Counted from the stretch's first letter, positions 1 to 7,540 are shown. The stretch is 8,038 bases of DNA from JACCXJ01 sp052387115 (GCA_052387115.1 JBQTJM010000280.1:1-8038); one strand, 5' to 3'. Numbers and translations: made by a program. Notes: generated from the letters alone by a model not told the origin.

Positions 1-443
<443 letters not shown>

Positions 444-570
444 AAGGTTGCCGTCGCTGTGCGCGACAATCTCTGCTTCCCCGCCACCTCGAGCATCAAG
501 GCACGCGGGGCTGACTTGCCAGAAGCATCCCCTGACGCAGGCACCCACACAAATTGCTTGGATAACAGTA

Positions 571-582
571 TGTTAAAGAGCA
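571..582 (-). promoter_or_regulatory. rrn boxA antitermination site in the 16S leader
   Basis: The minus strand reads TGCTCTTTAACA, a near-perfect match to the boxA of E. coli rRNA leaders (TGCTCTTTAACA). The next bases also resemble an E. coli-type leader: AATTTGTGTGGGTGCC lies shortly downstream (complement of 538-553, approximately). BoxA RNA binds NusB-NusE and loads the antitermination complex so that polymerase reads through the structured rRNA operon. It lies about 130 nt upstream of the 16S 5' end and about 45 nt downstream of the promoter -10 box. A small hairpin, GTCGC (453-457) with GCGAC (463-467), sits just before the mature 5' end and may belong to the processing region. Confidence 0.9.
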
Positions 583-626
583 GAAGGGGCCGATCTAGCG
601 ATGCCGCCTCCCCACTGAGGAGCGGA

Positions 627-654
627 ATTATACATCGCCGAAGCTGCGCGTCAA
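627..654 (-). promoter_or_regulatory. rRNA operon promoter (sigma-70 type)
   Basis: On the minus strand, TTGACG (649-654) and a perfect TATAAT (627-632) are separated by 16 bp. The discriminator after the -10 box is GC-rich (TCCGCTCC), which is typical of stringently controlled rRNA promoters. Transcription would begin near 620, giving a leader of about 175 nt that contains boxA. I see no A-rich UP element just upstream of the -35 box. I also found no convincing second promoter between here and tyrS, although rRNA operons often have tandem promoters. Confidence 0.85.
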
Positions 655-792
655 CCGGTCGCGCCGTGCGCACCCGGACCAGCCGCTGCCGACCGGGACC
701 GGCGGCCACCCGCGGCTTTTCGCACGCCACCATCCCTGATCACAAGCTGTGTCGAGCGCCTCTCCGCCGGGCACGCGGCCACCGCCGCGCCC

Positions 793-866
793 CTAGCCCG
801 GATTTCTCACCACTACCTCGACCACCGATCCGCTCGCGACGGGCAGTGGCGAGAAATCCCGGTTAG
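793..866. repeat. 22-bp imperfect inverted repeat between tyrS and the rRNA promoter
   Basis: The left arm 793-814 (CTAGCCCGGATTTCTCACCA then CT) matches the reverse complement of the right arm 845-866 at 19 of 22 positions, with the core CGGATTTCTC/GGGATTTCTC. The loop is 30 nt (815-844). It begins about 30 nt after the tyrS stop codon. It could form a long hairpin that ends tyrS transcription, but no T-tract follows on either strand, so it is not a classic intrinsic terminator. The arm sequence looks like one of the dispersed palindromic repeat families of gammaproteobacterial genomes; that is recollection, and only a genome-wide copy count would show it. It is unrelated in sequence to the repeats at 7357-7571. 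Confidence 0.7.
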
Positions 867-897
867 CCGGTCAGGTCAGGAGCCGACCCCCGGGCCG

Positions 898-2130
898 TCA
901 GACGATCGATACCTTGGCGATCCGCCGCCGGCCGACTTGCAGTATATGGGTCGTGCCCGGCCACAGCCGCAGGGCCGGGTCCGAGAGGCGCTCCTGGTCG
1001 ATCCGCACGGCCCCCTGGGCTATGAGACGCAAGGCCTCCGAGGTACTGGCGGTGAGCCCGGCCTGCTTGAGCACATTGGCGATGGCGATCCCTTCCGGTG
1101 CGCCCGCCACGTTCCGCTCCGGTACCTGATCGGGCAACGTCCGATCACGAAAACGCGTCACGAAGTCGCGGTGGGCATCATGGGCCGCTGTTGCGCCATG
1201 AAACCGCGTGACGATCTCCTCGGCCAAGCGCACCTTGACATCCCGGGGGTTCGCGCCCGACTCGACTTCCCTCTTCCAGCCATCGATGTCTCCGGCCGGA
1301 CGCAGGCTCAGCAGGTCCAGGTAGCGCCACATGAGCGGATCGGACAGCGACATGAGCTTGCCGAACATCTCCCCCGGAGGGTCCGCGATCCCTATCACGT
1401 TGCCGAGCGACTTGGACATCTTCTGCACACCGTCCGTGCCCTCGAGGATAGGCATCATCATGATGATCTGAGGTTCCAGCCCGTATGCGGTCTGTAGGTG
1501 CCTCCCTACGAGCAGGTTGAATCGCTGATCCGTCCCTCCCAACTCGAGGTCCGCCCGCAGCGCGACCGAATCGTAGCCCTGCACCAGGGGATACAGGAAC
1601 TCATGGATCGCGATCGGGTGGCCCGCGGAATTGCGTTGCCGGAAATCATCGCGCTCCAGCATGCGCGCCACCGTATAGTGCGAGGCGATCCGGACGAGAT
1701 CGGCGGCGCTCATCTTGTCCATCCAGGTGGAGTTGAATGCCACCTCCGTGCGATCCGGGTCGAGGATCTTATATATCTGATCAGTGTAACTGCGCGCGTT
1801 CCGGGCCACCTCCTCGCGATCCAAAGCCCTGCGGGTCGTATGCTTCCCGCTCGGGTCCCCGATCCTGCCTGTAAAATCACCGATCAAGAAGATGATCTGG
1901 TGACCGAGGTCCTGAAACTGTCTGAGCTTGGTCAGGACCACCGTGTGGCCGAGATGCAGATCCGGTGCGGTGGGATCGAACCCCGCCTTGACCCGCAACG
2001 GCCGCCCGGCACGCAGCCTGGCCCCGAGGTCTTCCTCCGGTAGGATCTCGACGGCCCCACGCTGGATCTGTTGGAGCGCGGCATCGACGGGCACTACCTT
2101 GGTCACGGCAACGAATAGCTTAGCACACAC
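898..2130 (-). CDS. tyrS: Tyrosyl-tRNA synthetase (TyrZ-like class I aaRS)
   Basis: This cytoplasmic enzyme activates tyrosine with ATP and charges tRNA-Tyr. Numbered from the GTG at 2130 (410 aa), it has the HIGH-type signature HLGH at 59-62 within AGFDPTAPDLHLGHT. It also has GDFTGRIGDPSGK around 84-96, YPLVQGYDSVALRADLELGG then TDQ (180-202), and the KMSKS loop at 237-241. The C-terminal S4-like RNA-binding domain spans about 348-410 (LTASTSEALRLIAQGAVRID). These features resemble the P. aeruginosa TyrZ subgroup. The start is uncertain: GTG 2130 has no Shine-Dalgarno sequence, and the family usually begins about a dozen residues later, so GTG at 2106 (402 aa) or 2094 (398 aa) may be the true start. 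The stop is TGA at 898-900. It is transcribed towards the rRNA operon, with the inverted repeat at 793-866 in between, and is divergent from the peptidase gene. No T-box or obvious own promoter is seen. Confidence 0.97.
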   Translation of the reverse strand: MCAKLFVAVTKVVPVDAALQQIQRGAVEILPEEDLGARLRAGRPLRVKAGFDPTAPDLHLGHTVVLTKLRQFQDLGHQIIFLIGDFTGRIGDPSGKHTTRRALDREEVARNARSYTDQIYKILDPDRTEVAFNSTWMDKMSAADLVRIASHYTVARMLERDDFRQRNSAGHPIAIHEFLYPLVQGYDSVALRADLELGGTDQRFNLLVGRHLQTAYGLEPQIIMMMPILEGTDGVQKMSKSLGNVIGIADPPGEMFGKLMSLSDPLMWRYLDLLSLRPAGDIDGWKREVESGANPRDVKVRLAEEIVTRFHGATAAHDAHRDFVTRFRDRTLPDQVPERNVAGAPEGIAIANVLKQAGLTASTSEALRLIAQGAVRIDQERLSDPALRLWPGTTHILQVGRRRIAKVSIV

Positions 2131-2133
2131 GGA

Positions 2134-2169
2134 CGGGTCATCGCAGATCGTGCGTCACGCATTGACCCG
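2134..2169. promoter_or_regulatory. Nested palindromes in the tyrS/mepM divergent region
   Basis: CGGGTCA (2134-2140) is repeated inverted as TGACCCG (2163-2169), 22 nt apart. Between them lie the short palindromes CGCA-GATCG-TGCG (2142-2154) and TGCG-TCA-CGCA (2151-2161). The right arm overlaps the -35 box of the plus-strand promoter. The left arm is only 3 nt upstream of the GTG at 2130 on the minus strand. It could be an operator shared by both genes or a hairpin in the tyrS mRNA leader; the sequence alone does not decide, and short palindromes arise easily in GC-rich DNA. Confidence 0.3.
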
Positions 2170-2190
2170 CGCGGGCTTAGCGGTTATCTT
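2162..2190 (+). promoter_or_regulatory. Candidate sigma-70 promoter for the peptidase gene
   Basis: TTGACC (2162-2167) and TATCTT (2185-2190) are separated by exactly 17 bp, and the DNA after the -10 box is AT-rich (TAATAAAACCTATAGAAAAA). Transcription would start near 2197, about 18 nt before the GTG at 2215, which supports that start. There is no clear Shine-Dalgarno sequence in this short leader. The -35 box matches consensus at 5 of 6 positions and the -10 box at 4 of 6. Confidence 0.55.
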
Positions 2191-2214
2191 TAATAAAACC
2201 TATAGAAAAAAACC

Positions 2215-3741
2215 GTGCCTGACAGACAGGTTATTCGCAACTATGAGCCCCGGCTGCAGTGGCAAGGGAGATCGGGACCCTCCTTCAGGGTCGGCACTGC
2301 ACACCGGTTGGATTGGGGGCTATCGGACGAACGGGAAAGGCAGCCGCATCGCTGGCTGTTCATCTCGTCGCTGGCGCTCGTCACCCTGTTGCTCGCGGGC
2401 ATGGGGTCCCACGAAGTATCCAACCTTGATGGACTGCTGAGCGCCGCGCCCCAAGGGCCCGATCTCGGCGTCGCGCACCGCCAGGCGCCGATCCCGCTCA
2501 AGTGGCCTGTAGCGCTCGATGGGACCGAGGGTCTCCGCAGCCACCCCATGCAGTTGGCGGCTCGCCCCTCGCCTCGGCGATCCAAACGGGAAAGCGCGTG
2601 GCAGGAGATCACAGTACGCCGCGGCGACAGCCTGTCTCTCATCTTCGATCGTCTGGGACTCGCTAAGGGCCAGCTCGATCGGGTCTTGTCCCCGGGCCGG
2701 GGGGCGTCGGACCTCAAACGCCTCAGACCAGGGCAAACCCTGCGCATCCTGATCCGTGATGGTGAGCTCGCCGAAATGCGGTGCGAGCAGGACGCGACGA
2801 GGATCTTACATGTTTTCCGGGGCGCACACGGCCGATTCAGGATCGATACGGTCGTTCGGAAACCGCAGGTCCGGGTAGCGATGACCACGGCCTCCATCGG
2901 GAGCTCGCTGTTCCAGGCCGGTCAGTCGGCCGGCTTGTCCGAACCTCTCATCCTGCGTTTGATGCAGATCTTTCGCTGGGACATCGATTTCGCTCTGGAC
3001 ATCCATAAAGGCGATCGCTTCGCCGTGATCTACGAGGAGTTGTCGAGAGGCGGCAAGACCATCCAGCAGGGGGAGATCCTGGCGGCGGAGTTCAGGAACC
3101 GCGGCAAGTCCTACCGGGCCGTGCGCTTCGTCGACGCGCACGGCCGCGCCGACTACTATAGTCACAGGGGCGACGCGCTGGACAAGGCCTTCATCCGCAC
3201 GCCGGTGCAATTCAGCCGCATCAGCTCGCATTTCAGCCTGCGTCGCCGACACCCGATCCTCCACACCCTGCGGGCCCACAAAGGGGTGGACTATGCGGCA
3301 CCCCATGGCACCCCGGTCAAGGCCACAGGCAACGGCAAGGTCCAGTTCGCCGGTACGCAGAACGGTTATGGCAAGACCATCATCCTGCAGCATGGGGACC
3401 GCTACGGCACGCTCTACGCCCATTTATGTCGGTTCGCCTCCCGGATCAAGGCCGGTCAATCCGTCCGCCAGGGTCAGATCATCGGCTATGTCGGCAGCAC
3501 CGGGTTCGCCACCGGGCCCCATCTGCACTACGAGTTCCGCGTGGACGGGATCCACCGCGATCCGCTGACCGTGGGTCTTCCGCGCGCTCTGCCCTTGAGC
3601 CGGATCGACCAGCGCAGATTCCGTATCAAAGCCCAGTCCCTGCTCGCACAGCTCGACTCCCTGACTTCGACCCCGGACCATCCCTCGGATCGCCGCGCGT
3701 CCCGCCTAGGGATCACCACCCTGGCGAGGCACAGTCCGTGA
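2215..3741 (+). CDS. mepM: Membrane-anchored M23 murein DD-endopeptidase, MepM-like
   Basis: Predicted to cut peptide cross-links in peptidoglycan on the periplasmic side, making room for new strands. In the 508-aa product, a ~46-residue polar, basic N-terminus precedes one membrane segment at ~47-63 (WLFISSLALVTLLLAGM), giving an inside-out anchor. Residues ~131-183 (EITVRRGDSLSLIFDRLGLA onward) form a LysM/OapA-like domain. A middle domain at ~225-330 (SIGSSLFQAGQSAGLSEPLI) is typical of MepM/YebA. The LytM catalytic domain is at ~350-452, with zinc ligands H355 and D359 (HKGVD) and H438. H403 (YAH) and H436 of HLH are the catalytic histidines, so the site is complete. The GTG start is supported by the promoter ending near 2197, although it lacks a clear ribosome site and the cytoplasmic tail is longer than I expect for the family. 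The basic Ser/Arg-rich last ~25 residues look unstructured. The next gene, anmK, is 172 nt downstream. Confidence 0.93.
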   Translation: MPDRQVIRNYEPRLQWQGRSGPSFRVGTAHRLDWGLSDERERQPHRWLFISSLALVTLLLAGMGSHEVSNLDGLLSAAPQGPDLGVAHRQAPIPLKWPVALDGTEGLRSHPMQLAARPSPRRSKRESAWQEITVRRGDSLSLIFDRLGLAKGQLDRVLSPGRGASDLKRLRPGQTLRILIRDGELAEMRCEQDATRILHVFRGAHGRFRIDTVVRKPQVRVAMTTASIGSSLFQAGQSAGLSEPLILRLMQIFRWDIDFALDIHKGDRFAVIYEELSRGGKTIQQGEILAAEFRNRGKSYRAVRFVDAHGRADYYSHRGDALDKAFIRTPVQFSRISSHFSLRRRHPILHTLRAHKGVDYAAPHGTPVKATGNGKVQFAGTQNGYGKTIILQHGDRYGTLYAHLCRFASRIKAGQSVRQGQIIGYVGSTGFATGPHLHYEFRVDGIHRDPLTVGLPRALPLSRIDQRRFRIKAQSLLAQLDSLTSTPDHPSDRRASRLGITTLARHSP

Positions 3742-3913
3742 TCCCGACCCCAGATTAGGCACCCCCCGTACGTGTTCGCGGACTGGTGCCGATGCGTGAC
3801 GCCGCGGAGCACACCCCGACCGGGCAGATAAGCGAGCGGAGAGCGGCCACGCGGCCGAGGCGCTTCGCCGCAAAGCGTCTGGGTCGACCACTCTCTTCGC
3901 GACCGACCGGGCC
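3742..3913 (+). other. Spacer between mepM and anmK
   Basis: This 172-nt gap holds no ORF that I believe, no tRNA-like fold and no terminator with a T-tract. A weak hairpin can form around 3860-3882 (GCGCTT with AAGCGT). The spacing is longer than usual within a tight operon, so anmK may have its own weak promoter, but I see no good -35/-10 pair. Confidence 0.35.
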
Positions 3914-5041
3914 GTGACGCTCTTCATCGGGCTCATGTCGGGCACCAGCATGGACGCCGTCGACGCGGTGGTGACCGATATCGACGGCACCCGGGTACGC
4001 GTGATCGCCCATCACTCCGAGCCGATGCCGGCGGACCTGCGGGCCGAGCTGTTACCGCTCAGTCAGGGCGCCACCGCCCTGTCGCTGGAAGGCCTGGGCC
4101 GCGTGCACATCCGGGTCGGCCGCACGTTCGCGAACGCGGCGCTGGCCTTGATGGCCAAGGCCTCGGTGCCTTCCTCCCGCATCGCCGCGATCGGCAGCCA
4201 CGGCCAGACCGTCTGGCATAGACCCCACGGCCCGGACCCCTTCTCTCTGCAGATCGGCGACGCCGATGTCATCGTCGAGGGCACCGGCATCACGACGGTC
4301 GCGAACTTCCGAGGGGCCGACATCGCCGCCGGCGGCCAGGGCGCACCCCTGACCCCGGCCTTTCATGAAGCCCGGTTCCGACAGGCCGGCGTCGACCGCG
4401 TGGTGCTGAACATCGGCGGGATCGCCAACGTCACGGTGCTGCCCGGGGAACCCGATGCCCCCGTGCGCGGTTTCGACACCGGGCCCGGGAATGCGTTGAT
4501 GGACGAATGGGCGCTCCTGCACCTCGGGACCCCGATGGACCGGGACGGGCTTTGGGCAGCGGCCGGTACCGCCGTACCGACGCTGCTGACCACGCTCAAA
4601 GCGGACCCGTATTTCGCCCTGGGGCCGCCGAAGAGCACCGGGCGCGATCACTTCAATGGCGCATGGCTCGCGGCGATGCTGACGCGCGCCGTGCCGATCG
4701 ATCGTCACGAGGATGTCCAGGCGACGCTTCTGCGGCTCACCGCGGACACCATCGCCGAGGGGATCCACCGCCATGCACCCGCCACCCGCGAGGTCCTGAT
4801 TTGCGGCGGGGGAGCCTACAACCGGATGCTAGTGCGTGCGCTCGAAGGGTCCCTGTCCGGCGTGCGCGTGCAGACGACCGATCAGCATGGCCTGGACCCC
4901 CAGTGTGTCGAGGCCACGGCCTTCGCCTGGCTGGCCCACTGCCGCCTGGAAGGCCGGCCGGCCAATCTGCCCTCGGTCACGGGCGCGAGGCGGCGCGTCG
5001 TGCTCGGCGCGGTCTACGGCCCGGGACGCGTGCTACGCTAG
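3914..5041 (+). CDS. anmK: Anhydro-N-acetylmuramic acid kinase
   Basis: This cytoplasmic peptidoglycan-recycling enzyme opens the 1,6-anhydro ring of anhydroMurNAc and phosphorylates it with ATP to MurNAc-6-phosphate. The 375-aa product has the ASKHA-fold signatures of the family. These are the N-terminal nucleotide loop GLMSGTSMDAVDAV (6-19), GSHGQTVWH (94-102), LQIGDADVI (112-120), NFRGADIAAGGQGAPLTP (131-148), LNIGGIANVT (165-174), GFDTGPGNALMDEW (186-199), GGGAYN (298-303) and VEATAFAWLA (332-341). D188 in GFDTGPGN corresponds to the catalytic aspartate (Asp182 in the P. aeruginosa enzyme). Length is normal (~360-375). The GTG start gives an N-terminus that reaches the conserved loop almost at once, as in homologues; no strong ribosome site precedes it. 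The adjacent murein endopeptidase makes a turnover-and-recycling pairing that is conserved in gammaproteobacteria. The stop is TAG, 46 nt before the deacetylase. Confidence 0.96.
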   Translation: MTLFIGLMSGTSMDAVDAVVTDIDGTRVRVIAHHSEPMPADLRAELLPLSQGATALSLEGLGRVHIRVGRTFANAALALMAKASVPSSRIAAIGSHGQTVWHRPHGPDPFSLQIGDADVIVEGTGITTVANFRGADIAAGGQGAPLTPAFHEARFRQAGVDRVVLNIGGIANVTVLPGEPDAPVRGFDTGPGNALMDEWALLHLGTPMDRDGLWAAAGTAVPTLLTTLKADPYFALGPPKSTGRDHFNGAWLAAMLTRAVPIDRHEDVQATLLRLTADTIAEGIHRHAPATREVLICGGGAYNRMLVRALEGSLSGVRVQTTDQHGLDPQCVEATAFAWLAHCRLEGRPANLPSVTGARRRVVLGAVYGPGRVLR

Positions 5042-5087
5042 TGATCTCCTGATCCCGGATTGCCCGCACCCTGGCAGTGTCCCCGCC

Positions 5088-5924
5088 ATGCCCCTTACGA
5101 CTGCACCCGACGACCGGCGCTGGCGTCCGGCTCCCCTGGTCAAGGCGTCCGTCCTATTGCACGCCGGCGCGATCGCGGCAACGGCCCTCGACCCGGAGAT
5201 CTGGCCTTGGACCGCCGGCGCCGTCGTCGCCGACCAGGCGATGTTGACCTTCGCTGGGCTATGGCCACGCTGTGGTCTGTTGGGAGCGAACCTGAAGCGC
5301 CTGCCGCCCGAAGCCGCGGCGCGAAACGAGCTCGCCATCACCATCGATGACGGCCCGGCGCCGGCGGTCACGCCCGCTGTCCTCGATCTCCTCGACCAGC
5401 ATGGTGCGAAAGCCACCTTCTTCTGCATCGGCGAGCGTGCGGCCCACCACCCCGATCTGTGCAGAGAGATCGTCGCACGCGGCCACGCCGTGGAAAACCA
5501 TAGCCTACGTCACCGCCGTGACTTCGCACTGCTCGGACTCCGCGGCTTTACGCGCGAGATCAAGGCCGCCCAGGAAACATTGGCCGCGATCACCGGCATC
5601 CGCCCCCGGTTCTTCCGTGCCCCCGCGGGACTGCGCAACCCCTTGCTCGATCCGGTCTTGAGTCGCCTCGACCTGCGCCTGGTGAGCTGGACCCGCCGCG
5701 GCTTCGACACCCGCAACGGCGATCCCGGATCGGTTTCCGCGAGGCTGTTGCAGGGGCTCCACGGGGGCGACATCCTGCTGCTCCACGACGGCAATGCAGC
5801 CCGCACCACCGGCGGCGATGCGGTCATCCTCATCGTGTTGCCACGCTTGCTGGACGCCATCGCCGCCGCCAGGCTGCGTGCGGTCACCCTGCGTGCGGCC
5901 GTCCTTCCTTCGAGGATCGCATGA
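5088..5924 (+). CDS. Polysaccharide deacetylase (NodB domain) with hydrophobic N-terminus
   Basis: Predicted metal-dependent carbohydrate esterase family 4 enzyme that removes N-acetyl groups from a polysaccharide; the substrate (peptidoglycan, an exopolysaccharide or a glycolipid) is not revealed. In the 278-aa product from ATG 5088, two hydrophobic stretches at ~18-33 and ~41-60 may anchor it to the membrane. The NodB domain covers ~82-265. Its motifs are TIDDGP (85-90; D87 catalytic base, D88 metal ligand), HSLRH (H138 and H142 metal ligands), RAPAG (177-181), a WTRRGFDT stretch (201-208) in the usual motif-4 position, and LLHDG (231-235) with H233. All key residues are present. The frame stays open upstream to 4836, but that part overlaps anmK in another frame, so ATG 5088 is preferred despite no clear ribosome site. 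The TGA stop overlaps the ATG of the next small ORF (ATGA at 5921), which suggests coupled translation. Confidence 0.9.
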   Translation: MPLTTAPDDRRWRPAPLVKASVLLHAGAIAATALDPEIWPWTAGAVVADQAMLTFAGLWPRCGLLGANLKRLPPEAAARNELAITIDDGPAPAVTPAVLDLLDQHGAKATFFCIGERAAHHPDLCREIVARGHAVENHSLRHRRDFALLGLRGFTREIKAAQETLAAITGIRPRFFRAPAGLRNPLLDPVLSRLDLRLVSWTRRGFDTRNGDPGSVSARLLQGLHGGDILLLHDGNAARTTGGDAVILIVLPRLLDAIAAARLRAVTLRAAVLPSRIA

Positions 5925-6097
5925 GCACTGGATTCACGTGCGAACGGTTGGATGCCGCCGCTCTTCCCTACCGGCCCGCCGGCCCATACGCGTGGACCAT
6001 CGCGAGGCGCGGCTGGTCAGATGGGGCGGCACCCACCGCATGTCATCGCTCGAATCCGATAACAAGCCGACATGACAACGAGGAGACGAGATGTTGA
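5921..6097 (+). pseudogene. Short coupled ORF, probably the remnant of a truncated gene
   Basis: A 58-codon frame starts at an ATG that overlaps the deacetylase stop (ATGA). A GAGG ribosome site lies 5 nt upstream (5912-5915). It ends in TGA at 6095-6097, overlapping the cfa start as ATGTTGA. These overlaps on both sides suggest a genuine gene slot. The first half (STGFTCERLDAAALPYRPAG, then PYAWTIAR) looks protein-like. The LPYRPAG-PYAW stretch reminds me of the N-terminus of a class I SAM-dependent methyltransferase, but that is from memory and weak. The second half (GAAPTACHRSNPITSRHD) looks like out-of-frame coding. Another frame there reads REARLVRWGGTHRMSSLESD and stops at 6075. The simplest reading is a gene that lost its middle and C-terminus by deletion or frameshift. 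A real small protein cannot be excluded. Confidence 0.4.
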
Positions 6098-7356
6098 TTC
6101 AAGAGCTCGTGGAAGACCTTCTGGGTACGGACCTCCCGATAGGCATCCGAGCCTACGATGGAACCCGGATGGGACCTCCGAATCCACCCGCAACCTTGGT
6201 GATCCATTCCAAGAACGCGTTGCGGCGCATCGTGGCCCGACCGGGAGAGCTGGGGTTCGCCCGATCCTATGTCACGGGTGAGGTGGAAATAGAGGGTGAC
6301 ATCTTCGACTTGATCGCGCTGCAATCGCGTCTCCCCCAGGTGCAGCTCAACCTGAGGCAGGTCTTGAAGGGGCTCAAGATCCTCGGCCTACGCAACCTGT
6401 GGCCCCTCGCGCCACCGCCGGAAGAAGCGCGCTGGCGATTCGGATTGCGCCATTCTAGGGGCAGAGACGCGCGCTCCCTGGCCGCCCATTACGACCTGCC
6501 CAACGAGTTTTTCGAGTTGATCCTGGGACCGTCCCGAACCTATACCTGCGCGGTCTTCGAATCCGAGAACGATACGCTCGAACAGGCGCAAGCGAACAAA
6601 TACGAGCTCATCTGCCGAAAGCTCGCGCTCGCTCCCGGCAAACGCCTTCTGGACCTGGGGTGCGGATGGGGCGACATGGTGATCCATGCCGCGAAGCATC
6701 ACGGGGCCCGAGCGGTCGGTGTGACCCTGTCCAAGGCCCAGGCCGAGTATGCGAGAGACCGGATACGAGAAGAGGGTCTGGAGGCGCTGGTCGAAATCAG
6801 GCTCCAAGATTTCAGGGACATCGATGATGGCCCGTACGATGCCGTGAGCGCGATCGGTTTCTTCGAGCACGTCGGTCTCGGCCGGCGCAGCGGGTACATT
6901 CCAAGGGTCTTTTCATTGCTGTCGAACGGGGGGCGTTTCCTGAATCACGCGATCAGCCGCATGCCCAACATCAAGGAGCGTCTTTCGCGATCGGGTTTCG
7001 CCGATCGCTACGTGTTTCCCGATGGCGAGTTGGTCGAGATAGGAAAGGTCGTCTCGGCCGTGCACAAGGCGGGATTCGATGTACGCCACGTGGAGAACCT
7101 GCGTGACCATTATGTCCCGACCCTCCGCCACTGGGCCGCCAACCTCGAGCGCCACTGGGACCGGGTCGTCGCCCTCTCGTCCCTCGGGAAGGCGCGCGTC
7201 TTTCGTCTTTATCTGGCCGGCTCGGCGATGCGCTTCGCCTGGAATCAACTGCACGTACACCAGGTGCTCGCCCTCAAGTCCGAACAAGGTCCCGGAGCCG
7301 TGGGGATGCCGTTCCGACCCACCTGGGACGGTTCGCTGAAACCCGAACGCGGATAG
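6091..7356 (+). CDS. Cyclopropane-fatty-acid-synthase family SAM methyltransferase
   Basis: Predicted to transfer a methylene group from S-adenosylmethionine to the double bond of acyl chains in membrane phospholipids, forming cyclopropane (or related methylated) fatty acids. The 421-aa product has an N-terminal domain (~32-100; TLVIHSKNALRRI, then GFARSYVTGEVEIEGD) of the kind found before many CFA synthases. The hallmark AHYDLPNEFFELILGPSRTY follows at 132-151. The SAM-binding loop LLDLGCGWG is at 186-194, then GVTLSKAQAEYA (210-221), FFEHVG (257-262) and FLNHAIS (283-289). Matching the bicarbonate-binding site of E. coli Cfa, I can place C153, E259, H286, I288 and Y341, so catalysis looks intact. 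A strong ribosome site (GAGGAG, 6080-6085) sits 5 nt before the ATG. The length is close to the family norm (~380-430). It is probably the last gene of the run; REP-like repeats begin immediately after the TAG stop. The exact lipid product cannot be told from sequence, so I give no gene symbol. Confidence 0.93.
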   Translation: MLIQELVEDLLGTDLPIGIRAYDGTRMGPPNPPATLVIHSKNALRRIVARPGELGFARSYVTGEVEIEGDIFDLIALQSRLPQVQLNLRQVLKGLKILGLRNLWPLAPPPEEARWRFGLRHSRGRDARSLAAHYDLPNEFFELILGPSRTYTCAVFESENDTLEQAQANKYELICRKLALAPGKRLLDLGCGWGDMVIHAAKHHGARAVGVTLSKAQAEYARDRIREEGLEALVEIRLQDFRDIDDGPYDAVSAIGFFEHVGLGRRSGYIPRVFSLLSNGGRFLNHAISRMPNIKERLSRSGFADRYVFPDGELVEIGKVVSAVHKAGFDVRHVENLRDHYVPTLRHWAANLERHWDRVVALSSLGKARVFRLYLAGSAMRFAWNQLHVHQVLALKSEQGPGAVGMPFRPTWDGSLKPERG

Positions 7357-7500
7357 AAATGTAGGGTGGGTTAGCCGCGCTGTTTGCGGCGTAACCCACC
7401 AATCCGTCGGCCCCAGGCCGACACCTTGAAAAGGAGGCCCACTGCGCGCGCCGAGTCGGTGGGTTTGGCATAAACGGCATGCCGAACCCACCCTACATTT
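7357..7500. repeat. Head-to-head pair of REP-like palindromes (BIME-like unit)
   Basis: The outer ends are a perfect 16-bp inverted repeat: AAATGTAGGGTGGGTT at 7357-7372 and its complement at 7485-7500. Each end is itself one arm of a palindrome. Element A (7365-7400) pairs GGTGGGTTA with TAACCCACC, and GCCGC with GCGGC, leaving one bulged G (7391) and a 7-nt loop. Element B (7458-7492) pairs GGTGGGTT with AACCCACC, and GGCAT with ATGCC, leaving one T/G mismatch and again a 7-nt loop. A third perfect hairpin, GTCGGCC-CCA-GGCCGAC (7406-7422), lies in the linker. The GTAGGGTGGGTTA motif resembles dispersed palindromic repeats that I recall from many bacteria and that are mobilised by RAYT transposases. 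No flanking target duplication is visible. It starts right after the stop codon of the CFA gene and may end its transcript. Confidence 0.85.
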
Positions 7501-7540
7501 ACTGGCGACAGCTACCCCAGAATCGGACGCCGCGTCGCAT

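Noticed and set aside
937..2043. Long plus-strand open frames opposite tyrS
   Set aside because: They are shadows of tyrS caused by high GC at third positions; the minus frame carries all TyrRS motifs.
2185..2220. tyrS promoter on the minus strand in the AT-rich tract
   Set aside because: Several AT-rich hexamers exist but no -35/-10 pair with acceptable match and spacing could be chosen.
4836..5087. Upstream extension of the deacetylase frame
   Set aside because: It overlaps anmK coding in another frame and adds ~84 residues without homology; ATG 5088 gives a normal-length protein.
7357..7500. MITE with 16-bp terminal inverted repeats
   Set aside because: No target-site duplication flanks the unit, and each terminal repeat is itself half of a palindrome, which fits a BIME better.
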